Assembly (NCBI GenBank): GCA_004321905.1
Contig: SCQF01000049.1
Span: 1-49,235, forward strand
Length of the DNA: 49,235 nucleotides
Direction: 5' to 3'
Origin: Verrucomicrobiota bacterium
GTDB taxonomy: Bacteria > Verrucomicrobiota > Kiritimatiellia > CAIQIC01
In this document: in pieces, positions 33,101 to 40,754 of the stretch
How positions within the stretch are numbered: position 1 is the stretch's first letter
Layout of the letters: every line of letters starts with the position of its first letter
Translations under genes and position numbers: made by a program
Notes under the pieces: model-generated
Databases searched by the model: none
What the model saw: only the letters and a program-made list of their open reading frames with translations
What the model was told of the DNA's origin: nothing

Positions 33101-33751
33101 GCCGCGCAGCACGGGTTTTTCCGGGTTCAGCGCGCGGGCGCGATGGGCGAACACCAGCTCGTCGTTGATCATCGCGCGAATCTGGTCTTCGGGGATAAGG
33201 TTGACCTTCTGCACCTCGTGTGAGGTACGGAAACCGTCGAAGAAATGGAGGAACGGCACACGCGATTCCAGCGTCGCCGCCTGCGCGATCAACGCCATGT
33301 CCATCGCTTCCTGCACACTGGCGGAGCAAAGGAAGGCAAAGCCGGTGGCGCGGCATGCGAGCACATCGGAGTGATCGCCGAAGATCGAGAGCGCTTGGCA
33401 GGCCAGCGAACGCGCCGTCACATGGAACACCGTCGCGGTCAACTCGCCGGCGATCTTGTACATGTTCGGAATCATCAGCAGCAGGCCCTGCGACGCCGTA
33501 AAGGTTGTCGTCAGCGCGCCGGTTTGGAGCGCACCGTGAACAGCGCCACTCGCGCCACCTTCGCTCTGCAACTCGGCGACGAGGGGAATGGTGCCCCAGA
33601 TGTTCTTTTTGTTGCCCGCGCTCCACTCATCGGAAAACTCGCCCATCGGCGAGGAGGGCGTGATCGGATAAATCGCGCAAACTTCGTTAGTCTTGTGGGC
33701 AATGTAGGCGGTGGCCTCATTGCCGTCCATAATACCGGTCAGTTTCTTCAT
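30176..33751 (-). CDS. nifJ: Pyruvate:ferredoxin (flavodoxin) oxidoreductase
   Basis: 1191 residues, standard length for the single-chain enzyme; start ATG 33751 after GGAGAACC. Domain order: pyrimidine-binding domain I from residue 1 ([16 protein letters not shown]), domain II, the gamma domain ([20 protein letters not shown]), the EKR region, two 4Fe-4S clusters ([33 protein letters not shown]), and the thiamine diphosphate domain with [14 protein letters not shown] and [20 protein letters not shown]. It oxidises pyruvate to acetyl-CoA and CO2 with ferredoxin as acceptor; oxygen-sensitive, typical of anaerobes. Confidence 0.96.
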   Translation of the reverse strand: [1191 protein letters not shown]

Positions 33752-33816
33752 TGGTTCTCCTTCAAATTCTTCCGGCCTTTGGCACACCGCGACCCGTTCA
33801 CCTCGTGCGGACATGA

Positions 33817-33845
33817 ATACGAGCATCGGCGCAGCGTGCGGTCAA
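33817..33845 (-). promoter_or_regulatory. Candidate promoter of the PFOR operon
   Basis: On the minus strand, TTGACC (33845-33840), 17 bases, then TCGTAT (33822-33817), 66 bases before the PFOR start. Of the 299-base gap 33752-34050, the rest contains T/A-rich DNA and the palindrome pair at 33996; no gene is seen. Confidence 0.4.
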
Positions 33846-33995
33846 CGTCGGTATGACGATGCAGGCCGGAAACGGGGCGGCAGCTAACCACAAACCGGCC
33901 CGCTTGAAAAGTTTTTTTTGCGCTAACGGCTTGGAAAACGCAATACCCGCCCAAAACACGAAAAAATCAAATCTTCCGCCGTTCACTAAACACGG

Positions 33996-34044
33996 TTTCT
34001 CCAAGGCTTGGAAGTTTTTTCATCAATTTTTCCAAGCCTTGGAA
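33996..34044. repeat. Paired palindrome element, copy 7
   Basis: TTTCTCCAA-GGC-TTGGAAG and TTTTTCCAA-GCC-TTGGAAA. CC cores at 34001 and 34032, 31 bp apart (the only copy not at 32). Read with the minus-strand DUF1844 gene, it starts 6 bases after that gene's stop. Confidence 0.85.
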
Positions 34045-34050
34045 ACGAGC

Positions 34051-34449
34051 TCAGTATTTCTTGTGGAAGCGGGGTTGCGCTTCCTGATCTTTGACGTCGC
34101 TGGCTGGTTTGATCTCGCCGGGCGGCGGCGCGCTCGGTTCCGCCGGCGGCGGGGCTGAAGGCGCGCTGCCCTGCGTTTCGACGAAGGTCATCTTCAGGCT
34201 GGAAAGCGATTCCTTGAGCAACTGTTCCTCGTCGGCCGAGAGGTGGCCGCGCGTCTTGGCCGCGAGCATATCAAGCATATCAATGCTGACTTGGGCGGCT
34301 TCGAGGTTGACTTCGGCCTTGCCGGAGTTGGGGTCCACGAGTTTGCCCATTTGATGCATCGCCGCGCTGGCGAACATCATCACGAGTTGAGTGAACATCG
34401 CCGTCTGCAATTCTTCGGGCGTATAGTCTTGGTTATTTTCCTTGGCCAT
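34051..34449 (-). CDS. DUF1844 protein
   Basis: 132 residues. PEELQTAMFTQLVMMFASAA, followed by MHQMGKLVDPNSGKAE and MLDMLAAKTRGHLSADEEQL, is the DUF1844 domain (residues 10-90), known from PVC and Acidobacteria with no established function. The tail (APSAPPPAEPSAPPPGE) is proline-rich and flexible. It overlaps the peptidase gene by 17 bases, so they are coexpressed. Confidence 0.85.
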   Translation of the reverse strand: MAKENNQDYTPEELQTAMFTQLVMMFASAAMHQMGKLVDPNSGKAEVNLEAAQVSIDMLDMLAAKTRGHLSADEEQLLKESLSSLKMTFVETQGSAPSAPPPAEPSAPPPGEIKPASDVKDQEAQPRFHKKY

Positions 34450-37078
34450 GCTTTTGCTCCTTTGCTTGTTCCGCTGCGGTCGGCAACACGATGGACATCA
34501 CTTGGCGATCCGCACGGAAAAACTCCGCCGCCGCGGCGCGTAATTTGTCGTCCGTCCAAACACCGAGTCGCTGCTCAACCTTCAAACTATGATCAAAACC
34601 AAGACCATAGAGTTCGTTGAGTACGCAGGCTTGGGCGAGGCCTTCGTTGTGCTGCCGGATCATCAGGCTGTCGGACAGCAGTTGCTCGCGTGCCCGGCTA
34701 AGTTCTTCGGAGGTGGGTCCTTTTTGGCTCAAGCGTTGGAGTTGCTCGGCCATTAGCCGTTCGACTTCGGCGGCTTGATCCTCGCGGGTGCCGGCGTAGA
34801 GGAAGAAATGGCCCGGCACCAAGCCCGGTCGTTCGGAAGCACCAACGAAATAGACCAGTCCGCGCTTCTCGCGGATTTCTTTTCCGAGATCAGACGAAAG
34901 ACCGCTCAAGATTTCGCGCAGCAACGCCAGCGCGTCCTCGCGCGGATCGGTGACGGCGACGCCAGGGAAGCCCATGAGAACAATGGCCTGCTGCCGCGGC
35001 TCGCGGCGGCTCGTGCGCGTGGGCAGGGTGGGGGACGTTGCGACGAGATTATCCACAGGCGACACGCCTTCCGGCAGCTTGGCGAGAATATGTTCGGCCA
35101 ACTTGTGCGCGGCGTCGGGCGTGATGTCGCCAAAGATCGCCAATGCCAAATTGCCGCTCACAAGGTGGCGGCGCAAGTGGGCCAGCAAGTCCGCCTGCTG
35201 AAGTTTCTGGACGGCAGCTTCGCGGCCTTGGATGTTCAGGCGGTAGGGATGGCTGGGGAACAATTTCTGTCGCAGCGCTTCCTCGGCGAGAAACATGGGT
35301 TGTTCGCGTTGCTGTTCAATGGCGGCGAGTTGAATGGCGCGCTGCTTCTCGATTTCCATCGGCGGGCAGGTGTGACGCAACAAGCAATCGGTGAACAAGT
35401 CTACGAGCTTGTCGCTGTCCTTGGCCAAGCCGGACGCTTCCAAGCCGAAGCTGTTGCGACCGGCGAAGCTGGAAAGCGACGCGCCCAGTTGCTCCGTCTC
35501 GCGTGCGATGGTTTCTGCGTCGCGTTTGGCGGTGCCACGCGTCAGCAGTTCGGTGGCCATTTGGGTTATGCCGTTGTTGGTTTCCGTTTCCGTCAGCAGC
35601 CCGCCACGCACGGCGGCGCAAAGATAGATCATCGGGATGCGATGATCTTCGCGGACAATGACGGGCACACCGTGTACAGCCGTGGCTTTGACCGGGTCCT
35701 TGACGAGCGCCGCTTCCGTCGTCGGTTTGGCCGCCGTGGCGCTGCTCTTGGGCCTCAACACAACCAGCGATCCGTTTTCCGTGGTCAAATAGCGGCGGGC
35801 GACCTGCTGCAAATCTTGCGCGGTCACGGCGGCGATTTGCCGCAGATATTGTTCGGTAAAACGCGGGTCACCGGCATAGAACTCGCCTTGAGCAATACCC
35901 GCCGCCTGACCGTCCATCGTTTGCAGGCCGTGAAGTTCGTTGACCACGATCATGCGCCGCGCCTTTTCGATTTCAGCCGCACTGAACTTGGTCGTATGCC
36001 ATTCCGCGACGTTGGCCCGTAACGCGGCAATGACCTCGGCTTCCTTTGCCGGATCGAAACGCGCGCTGACGCCGAACAGGCCGGGGTCTTGCGGGCAATC
36101 CGAAAAGGCGTCCACATCGAAAACCAATTTTTTCTTTTCCTTCAGTTCAGCGACCAACCGCGAGCTGCGGCCACCGCCGACCATCACGGAAAGCATCTGC
36201 AAGACAGGCGCATCCGGATGGCTGAAGCCCACCGTGTGCCACGCCCAGCCCAGCCGGCTGACATTGTAGTCGCCCAGTTTGCGCTGTGAGCGTTCAGTCA
36301 GCTGCGTCGGCTCCGGTGGCAGATAAACCGGTTTGCTGGCGCGCCGCTCAAAACCGACGAAGGTTTTCCGTACGCGCGCTTCCACTTCGTCGGTCTGTAC
36401 GTCACCAACAATCACCGCGATCATGTTGTTGGGGACATAGTGCTCGTGGAAATAGCGCAGCAAATCGTCACGGGAACGCGCCTTGTAAACCGGCTCATAG
36501 CCGATCACCGGCACGCGGTAGGGGTGTACGCGGTAAGCCGTGTCCCAGAGCGTCTCGCCCAACTCGCGGTCGGGGTTGTCGCGGCCCATGGCAAACTCAC
36601 GCAAGATGACTTCCTGCTCGCGCTTCCACTCGTCGGCGGGGAAGGTGGCGTGCATCACGGCGTCGCCGAGGATATCGAGCGCGTTGTTCCAATGTTTGGA
36701 AGGCAGCGTGATATGGAAGACGGTGCGGTCCTGCGCCGTGTAGGCGTTGATCTTGCCGCCGAGGTCGCTGGTCTCCCGCATGATGTCGCCCGGCGCGCGC
36801 GTCGGCGTGCCCTTGAAGATCATGTGCTCGACGAAATGCGAGAGACCGGAACCGAGAAATTCGTCCTCGTGTACCGCGCCGGAGCCGACCCAGATTTGCA
36901 CCGCCGCCACCGGCGCGCTGTGGTCTTCTTTGATCAACACGATCATGCCGTTATCCAGCACGACGCGCCGCAAATGGGCGTTGGAACGTTCGAGTACTTT
37001 CAAAGTATCCAAGGATTCACCTCCGATGACGGGCAGACATAGCAACATCAAACAGACGGCCAGAAAATAGCGTCGCAT
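34433..37078 (-). CDS. M16-family zinc peptidase, two-domain
   Basis: 881 residues with signal peptide 1-20 (RRYFLAVCLMLLCLPVIGG). The N-terminal half carries the inverted zinc motif HxxEH in GLSHFVEHMIFKGTP (about residue 80) and the downstream glutamate region EREQEVILREFAMGRDNPDR. The C-terminal half (from about 470) repeats the fold without HxxEH, as in the inactive half of pitrilysin or PqqL-type enzymes. It probably degrades peptides in the periplasm. The start follows the Minf_1886 stop by 3 bases. Confidence 0.9.
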   Translation of the reverse strand: MRRYFLAVCLMLLCLPVIGGESLDTLKVLERSNAHLRRVVLDNGMIVLIKEDHSAPVAAVQIWVGSGAVHEDEFLGSGLSHFVEHMIFKGTPTRAPGDIMRETSDLGGKINAYTAQDRTVFHITLPSKHWNNALDILGDAVMHATFPADEWKREQEVILREFAMGRDNPDRELGETLWDTAYRVHPYRVPVIGYEPVYKARSRDDLLRYFHEHYVPNNMIAVIVGDVQTDEVEARVRKTFVGFERRASKPVYLPPEPTQLTERSQRKLGDYNVSRLGWAWHTVGFSHPDAPVLQMLSVMVGGGRSSRLVAELKEKKKLVFDVDAFSDCPQDPGLFGVSARFDPAKEAEVIAALRANVAEWHTTKFSAAEIEKARRMIVVNELHGLQTMDGQAAGIAQGEFYAGDPRFTEQYLRQIAAVTAQDLQQVARRYLTTENGSLVVLRPKSSATAAKPTTEAALVKDPVKATAVHGVPVIVREDHRIPMIYLCAAVRGGLLTETETNNGITQMATELLTRGTAKRDAETIARETEQLGASLSSFAGRNSFGLEASGLAKDSDKLVDLFTDCLLRHTCPPMEIEKQRAIQLAAIEQQREQPMFLAEEALRQKLFPSHPYRLNIQGREAAVQKLQQADLLAHLRRHLVSGNLALAIFGDITPDAAHKLAEHILAKLPEGVSPVDNLVATSPTLPTRTSRREPRQQAIVLMGFPGVAVTDPREDALALLREILSGLSSDLGKEIREKRGLVYFVGASERPGLVPGHFFLYAGTREDQAAEVERLMAEQLQRLSQKGPTSEELSRAREQLLSDSLMIRQHNEGLAQACVLNELYGLGFDHSLKVEQRLGVWTDDKLRAAAAEFFRADRQVMSIVLPTAAEQAKEQKHGQGK

Positions 37079-37081
37079 GGT

Positions 37082-37519
37082 TCATTCCTTTTTGGTGGCG
37101 CGACCGGTGCGCCGGCTCGCGGACGCCTCGCGCGGTTTGGCGGGACGAAACGGCGCGGCGAAAACGGTTTCAAAATCATAGCCGCCCGCAAAGTCCTCCC
37201 GCCGGTCTTCGTCGGTTTTGCCGAGCACGCCGGATTCGACCAACGCGAAAACAATTTCGCCAAAATCCTCGCTACGCCGCACGCCCCAGTGATTCAGCAC
37301 GCGCAACGTCAGCGGGCCGTATTCCTGCAAGGCAAACTGCCGGATGCCGTCGAGCAGCTCCGCGCCGGAGACATGCCGGGCCGGCCCTTTTTCCGGCTTC
37401 TTGAGCGACTTGATGGTGAATTCCAGCGCCTCGCGCACAAACACATAGGCTTCTGGCGCGTAGCGTGTGTCGTGCTCCAAAATTTTGCGGAGCGCTTCGT
37501 GAAAATCTGTTTGCTTCAT
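37082..37519 (-). CDS. Minf_1886-family hypothetical protein (Planctomycete/Verrucomicrobia marker)
   Basis: 145 residues. RKILEHDTRYAPEAYVFVRE, then EFTIKSL, HVSGAELLDGIRQFALQEYG and LRVLNHWGVRRSEDFGEIVF define a conserved family largely limited to Planctomycetes and Verrucomicrobia; the function is unknown. Its presence is the best taxonomic hint in the window. The basic tail after residue 120 is variable. ATGA overlap with the HIT gene. Confidence 0.8.
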   Translation of the reverse strand: MKQTDFHEALRKILEHDTRYAPEAYVFVREALEFTIKSLKKPEKGPARHVSGAELLDGIRQFALQEYGPLTLRVLNHWGVRRSEDFGEIVFALVESGVLGKTDEDRREDFAGGYDFETVFAAPFRPAKPREASASRRTGRATKKE

Positions 37520-37935
37520 TTCAGGGCCGCCTGAACCGTCGCCGCCAGTTGCTTCATCTCGTTGGGGTCGTCGTATTGCTTCGCCGCCCAGTTCCAGCGG
37601 TGACCATCCGTCGCGAAGCGCGGAATCACATGGAAGTGGATATGCGGCACCACTTGCCCCGCCGCCGCGCCATTCATTTGCATCACATTGACACCCTCGG
37701 CCCGTAAACCGTTCATTTGCGCCTGCGCGATTTTCTTCACCACCGCCACCAGCTTGGCCAGCACCGGCTCCGGCGTCGCCGTGATCGGATCGAAGTGCTG
37801 CTTCGGAATCACCAGCGTGTGGCCCTTGACGATCGGCCCGATATCCATGAACGCCAGCACATCGGCATCCTCATAAACTTTAGCCGACGGAATCTTGCCG
37901 GCGACGATTTTGCAAAAAATACAGTTCGCGCTCAT
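37516..37935 (-). CDS. HIT-family nucleotide hydrolase/transferase
   Basis: 139 residues from ATG 37935. CIFCKIVAGKIPSAKVYEDA at the start, GHTLVIPKQHF in the middle, and the catalytic histidine triad HIHFHVIPRF at about residue 100. It belongs to the HinT/protein-kinase-C-interacting type that hydrolyses AMP-linked substrates. The CxxC at residues 5-8 can hold zinc. It shares ATGA with the next gene and with the upstream gene. Confidence 0.92.
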   Translation of the reverse strand: MSANCIFCKIVAGKIPSAKVYEDADVLAFMDIGPIVKGHTLVIPKQHFDPITATPEPVLAKLVAVVKKIAQAQMNGLRAEGVNVMQMNGAAAGQVVPHIHFHVIPRFATDGHRWNWAAKQYDDPNEMKQLAATVQAALK

Positions 37936-38138
37936 CGTTTCTCCTGCGCCTCCGCCGTCACGCCGGCGGGCTGATACCGCTCCGCGCGCTGGTGCTGCAA
38001 ATTCCAAGCGCGCACGCCGAGTCCGATCAGCGCGGCCGCGAGTACACCGAACACCACCAGCCGTTCCTGCGGCGTGAGTTCGAATAGCGCGCGTACCCGT
38101 TGCCAAGGCGTCGGCCCGTTGTCCTCGCGTGACGACAT
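37932..38138 (-). CDS. Small single-helix membrane protein
   Basis: 68 residues from ATG 38138; the longer frame to 38291 has unlikely content. A basic N-terminus, LTPQERLVVFGVLAAALIGL as the single helix (about 26-46) and a charged tail. LTxxERxVxxGxL resembles the membrane start of ComEA-like proteins in PVC bacteria, but no helix-hairpin-helix follows. First gene of the HIT/Minf_1886/M16/DUF1844 operon. Confidence 0.6.
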   Translation of the reverse strand: MSSREDNGPTPWQRVRALFELTPQERLVVFGVLAAALIGLGVRAWNLQHQRAERYQPAGVTAEAQEKR

Positions 38139-38357
38139 GCGCGCTACAATAACCGCGCCGCCGCCATCCGCCAGTCTTAATTTCAATGTTCGTTGCCTAA
38201 GAGTTTTCACTGCATTGTCTTTTACTGACGGTTCGAGCCGCTGTGGCCGAAGGTGCCGCGCCAGATGTGCTGGCCCCCGTTCATCGTTCATATCTCACCA
38301 ATTTTTACCAACCTGTTTGTTGATCTCTCCGCTCGCCGTCTAGCACGATTCTCGAAG

Positions 38358-38408
38358 TTTTCCAAAGCTTGGAAACGTGATTCAGCGTTTTTTCCAAGGT
38401 TTGGAAAA
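38358..38408. repeat. Paired palindrome element, copy 8
   Basis: TTTTCCAA-AGC-TTGGAAAC and TTTTTTCCAA-GGT-TTGGAAAA. CC cores at 38362 and 38394 (32 bp); spacer CGTGATTCAGCG. Unlike the other copies it lies between two divergent genes, upstream of both, in the 511-base gap 38139-38649. Confidence 0.85.
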
Positions 38409-38504
38409 CGCGGCGCGGCAAGCCAAAAAAATGTTTCGCTCCAAGGGCGAGATGGGTTGTTGAAAATCAAGCAGTTCTGAACAATCTGTTAACAGGCTGT
38501 TTTT

Positions 38505-38541
38505 TAGTCGTATCTATCTTTATCTAAGCAAGATACGACTA
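38505..38541. promoter_or_regulatory. Inverted repeat in the leader region before mraZ
   Basis: Perfect 11-bp arms TAGTCGTATCT (38505-38515) and AGATACGACTA (38531-38541) with 15 A/T-rich bases between. A small CTGTTAACAG palindrome lies upstream at 38486-38495. The region 38480-38560 is much more AT-rich than the window. It may be an operator or an attenuating hairpin, or the end of a mobile element. There is no gene here. Confidence 0.5.
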
Positions 38542-38566
38542 TCTTTAATTTTTATTAAAAAAGTTG

Positions 38567-38602
38567 TTGACGGACTGTGGGGCGTGGTGGGATAAAGTGT
38601 GG
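38567..38602 (+). promoter_or_regulatory. dcw promoter with MraZ-type TGGGN repeats
   Basis: TTGACG at 38567-38572 and GATAAA at 38591-38596 (18-base spacer) form the promoter. Between and after them, TGGGG at 38578, TGGGA at 38588 and TGTGG at 38598 recur every 10 bp; the known MraZ site is TGGGN repeated with 5-base spacers. The third box has a T for G at position 3. Self-control of the cluster by MraZ is likely. Confidence 0.65.
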
Positions 38603-38649
38603 CGAAGGGTACTGATGTGGGCGACAATGTAACCATAGAAAACAGTGCG

Positions 38650-39108
38650 ATGGGGATGGCCGGGTTTCTCGGCCAGTTCGTACACGCATTGGATGGGAAA
38701 AAGCGCCTGACCATTCCGTCGGAATGGCGCGATTTGACCGGTACGCCTGCCCAACTAATCGTGCTGCCGAGCGTTACGGTGGCCGACGAGGACAAATGTT
38801 TGTGGGTTTATCCGATGCGCGAATGGAATCGGCGGCTGGAAAAATTGCGCACGGTGTCAAGCGTAGATGAAAAAACGCGGCGCGCCCTGCGCGTGATTGC
38901 CTCGCGGTCGGAAATGCTGTCGTGGGACGGAGTGGGGCGGATGCGCGTACGGGATGAACTTTTGAAGCACGCGGGGTTGAGCAGTCAAGTGGTGTTGGTC
39001 GGTGCGTTTGAACGTTTTGAACTTTGGGAGCCGGAATTATGGAAACAACAGGTTGGATCCGTGGATCAAGCCAGTCTGCAGAAGGCGGTGCAATCCGTCG
39101 GTTTGTGA
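38650..39108 (+). CDS. mraZ: MraZ, transcriptional regulator of the division cluster
   Basis: 152 residues from ATG 38650, giving GFLGQFVHALDGKKRLTIPS as the normal opening; the open frame continues to 38599. Two AbrB/SpoVT-like swapped hairpins are visible (first at 5-50, second near 80-120 with SRSEMLSWDGVGRMRVRDEL and ELWEPELW). MraZ binds TGGGN repeats; three are found 50-70 bases upstream. No strong ribosome site is visible. Confidence 0.9.
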   Translation: MGMAGFLGQFVHALDGKKRLTIPSEWRDLTGTPAQLIVLPSVTVADEDKCLWVYPMREWNRRLEKLRTVSSVDEKTRRALRVIASRSEMLSWDGVGRMRVRDELLKHAGLSSQVVLVGAFERFELWEPELWKQQVGSVDQASLQKAVQSVGL

Positions 39109-39584
39109 CGCTGGTGGGCGCGCAACTTCTGGGTGTGCGCGTGGCCGCGACGTCCGGGGCCGTGGCGCCGAAGCACTGGTGGGATCAGCGGAGTGCGGGG
39201 TCGTTGTGGCGCGAATTTTCGTTGGAGCCGGTGCGGCGTAGCGCGTTCGCGGAAGACGAACCGCCCCGCGCGCGCCAGAGCGCAAGTCGGAACGTGGTGG
39301 TGGAGAAGGATCAAGGTGTGACCGCGGCGATTGGGCCGACCAGCGCCGCCGTTGCGCCGGAGGATGGAACCATGCAAAAGATCGGCAGTATTGGGAAGTT
39401 CCTGCAGATCGGCAGTGTTGTGCAGGGCGAACGCCGCAGTCCGCGGTGGTTCTCTCTGCCGGGCAGTTGGCGCGCGCCGCGGGTGCAGATCATGCGGTAC
39501 CGCGACCAAGCCAACTCGGCAGAGCGCGCTGAGCATCGCGCCGTACGCCAACTCACGATAGCGGGCAGCCGCGGAGGGTGGTGA
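39105..39584 (+). CDS. Hypothetical protein inserted between mraZ and rsmH
   Basis: 159 residues from GTG 39105, which overlaps the mraZ stop (GTGA); ATG 39039 would extend it 22 residues over mraZ. The opening TLVGAQLLGVRVAATSGAVA resembles a weak signal peptide or membrane start. The remainder is rich in A, R, Q and S, with KHWWDQRSAGSLWREFSLEP as the only distinctive segment. I do not recognise it. Its position in the dcw cluster suggests an envelope or division role, without proof. Confidence 0.5.
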   Translation: MTLVGAQLLGVRVAATSGAVAPKHWWDQRSAGSLWREFSLEPVRRSAFAEDEPPRARQSASRNVVVEKDQGVTAAIGPTSAAVAPEDGTMQKIGSIGKFLQIGSVVQGERRSPRWFSLPGSWRAPRVQIMRYRDQANSAERAEHRAVRQLTIAGSRGGW

Positions 39585-39585
39585 C

Positions 39586-39801
39586 ATGGTGTATCCCAAA
39601 AACATCACACGCGCCTGTTGTGTCTGTCATCGGGTGCAACAGGGCGAAAGCTGGGTGACGCCGGGGCTGCGCGAAAAGCCCGCGGCGGTTCTTTCCCACA
39701 CCTATTGCCCGGAATGTTATGGCCGCGTAATGGCCGCGATGAAGCTACCGCTGCTCTCCTCGCCCATGACGCGCCGTGCGGGCACGCTGGCTGTGGCTTG
39801 A
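39586..39801 (+). CDS. Small zinc-ribbon protein
   Basis: 71 residues. CCVCHRVQQGESWVTP and SHTYCPECYGRVM supply CxxC pairs; the SHxxCPEC arrangement is the one seen in the zinc finger attached to some histidine-kinase and response-regulator proteins. Here it stands alone. It starts 1 base after the previous gene. A role in RNA or protein binding is plausible but unproven. It lies directly before rsmH. Confidence 0.6.
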   Translation: MVYPKNITRACCVCHRVQQGESWVTPGLREKPAAVLSHTYCPECYGRVMAAMKLPLLSSPMTRRAGTLAVA

Positions 39802-39818
39802 GCGACAAAGGCCACTCC

Positions 39819-40754
39819 ATGCATCTGCCCGTACTGCTGGCGGAAGCGGTCGCGGCCTTGTGTGTTCGGGCGGATGGGACGTATGTGGATGGTACGGCGG
39901 GCGGGGGCGGTCACGCCGAAACCATTGCGCGGCAATTGGGTGGTGCAGGCCGCCTGTTGGCCTTGGATCGCGACGCGGCGGCGGTTTTGAGAGTGCGGGC
40001 GCGACTGGCCAGCTACGGAAACCGCGTCTGTGTGGAGCACGCCAATTTCACGGACATGGAAACCATCGCGCTAAGCAAAGGTTGGAAGCCGGTGGACGGC
40101 ATAGTGTTGGATTTGGGCGTTTCTTCTTTTCAACTGGATGAGCCGGAGCGGGGCTTCAGTTTCATGAACGACGCCGCACTGGATATGCGGATGGACCGCA
40201 CGCAAACCCTGACGGCGGCCGATTTGGTGCGGCGCATGGATGAGCAGGAATTGGCGGATGTGTTTTGGCGGTATGGCGAGGAACCCGCCTCGCGCCGTAT
40301 CGCGCGGGCCATCGCGACGGAACGCGCCAGCGCTCCGATTGAGACGACGGGCCATTTGGCCGCCGTGGTCGAACGCGCCGTAGGTGGTCGGCGCGGAAAA
40401 ATTCATCCGGCTACGCGGGTGTTCCAAGCCTTGCGGTTGGCGGTGAATGGGGAGCTGGAAAATTTGGAAAAAGGGTTGGAGTCCGCGCTGCGGCTATTGG
40501 CATCGGGCGGACGGTTGGCGGTGATTTCGTTTCATAGTTTGGAAGACCGGATCGTCAAACACACGTTGCAGGCGCATGCGGGCCGTTGGGAAAACCTCCC
40601 GGCGGGTGGGCGGCGGTGGGTGGGGCAACAGCCGGCGGTGAATCTGCTGACGCGCCGGCCCGTGACGCCGACGCCGGAAGAATGTGAATATAATCCGCGG
40701 GCGCGCTCGGCCAAGTTGCGCGTGGCGGAACGTAAGGATGAGCACACATCATGA
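39819..40754 (+). CDS. rsmH: 16S rRNA m4C1402 methyltransferase
   Basis: 311 residues from ATG 39819. HLPVLLAEAVAAL opens it; the SAM motif TYVDGTAGGGGHAETIARQL, ILDLGVSSFQLDEPERGFSF region (VLDLGVSSFQLD seen), HPATRVFQALRLAVNGELEN and SFHSLEDRIVKHTLQ are all diagnostic. It methylates N4 of C1402 in 16S rRNA. It forms an ATGA overlap with ftsL. Confidence 0.96.
   Translation: MHLPVLLAEAVAALCVRADGTYVDGTAGGGGHAETIARQLGGAGRLLALDRDAAAVLRVRARLASYGNRVCVEHANFTDMETIALSKGWKPVDGIVLDLGVSSFQLDEPERGFSFMNDAALDMRMDRTQTLTAADLVRRMDEQELADVFWRYGEEPASRRIARAIATERASAPIETTGHLAAVVERAVGGRRGKIHPATRVFQALRLAVNGELENLEKGLESALRLLASGGRLAVISFHSLEDRIVKHTLQAHAGRWENLPAGGRRWVGQQPAVNLLTRRPVTPTPEECEYNPRARSAKLRVAERKDEHTS

Noticed and set aside
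31363-36700. AAGGTTTGG at 31363 and CCAATGTTTGG near 36690 as further palindromes
   Set aside because: They lie inside conserved coding sequence, lack full arms, and have no partner at 32 bp.
38480-38600. AT-rich region before mraZ as a replication origin
   Set aside because: No DnaA boxes of the TTATCCACA type and no dnaA, dnaN or parAB genes nearby.
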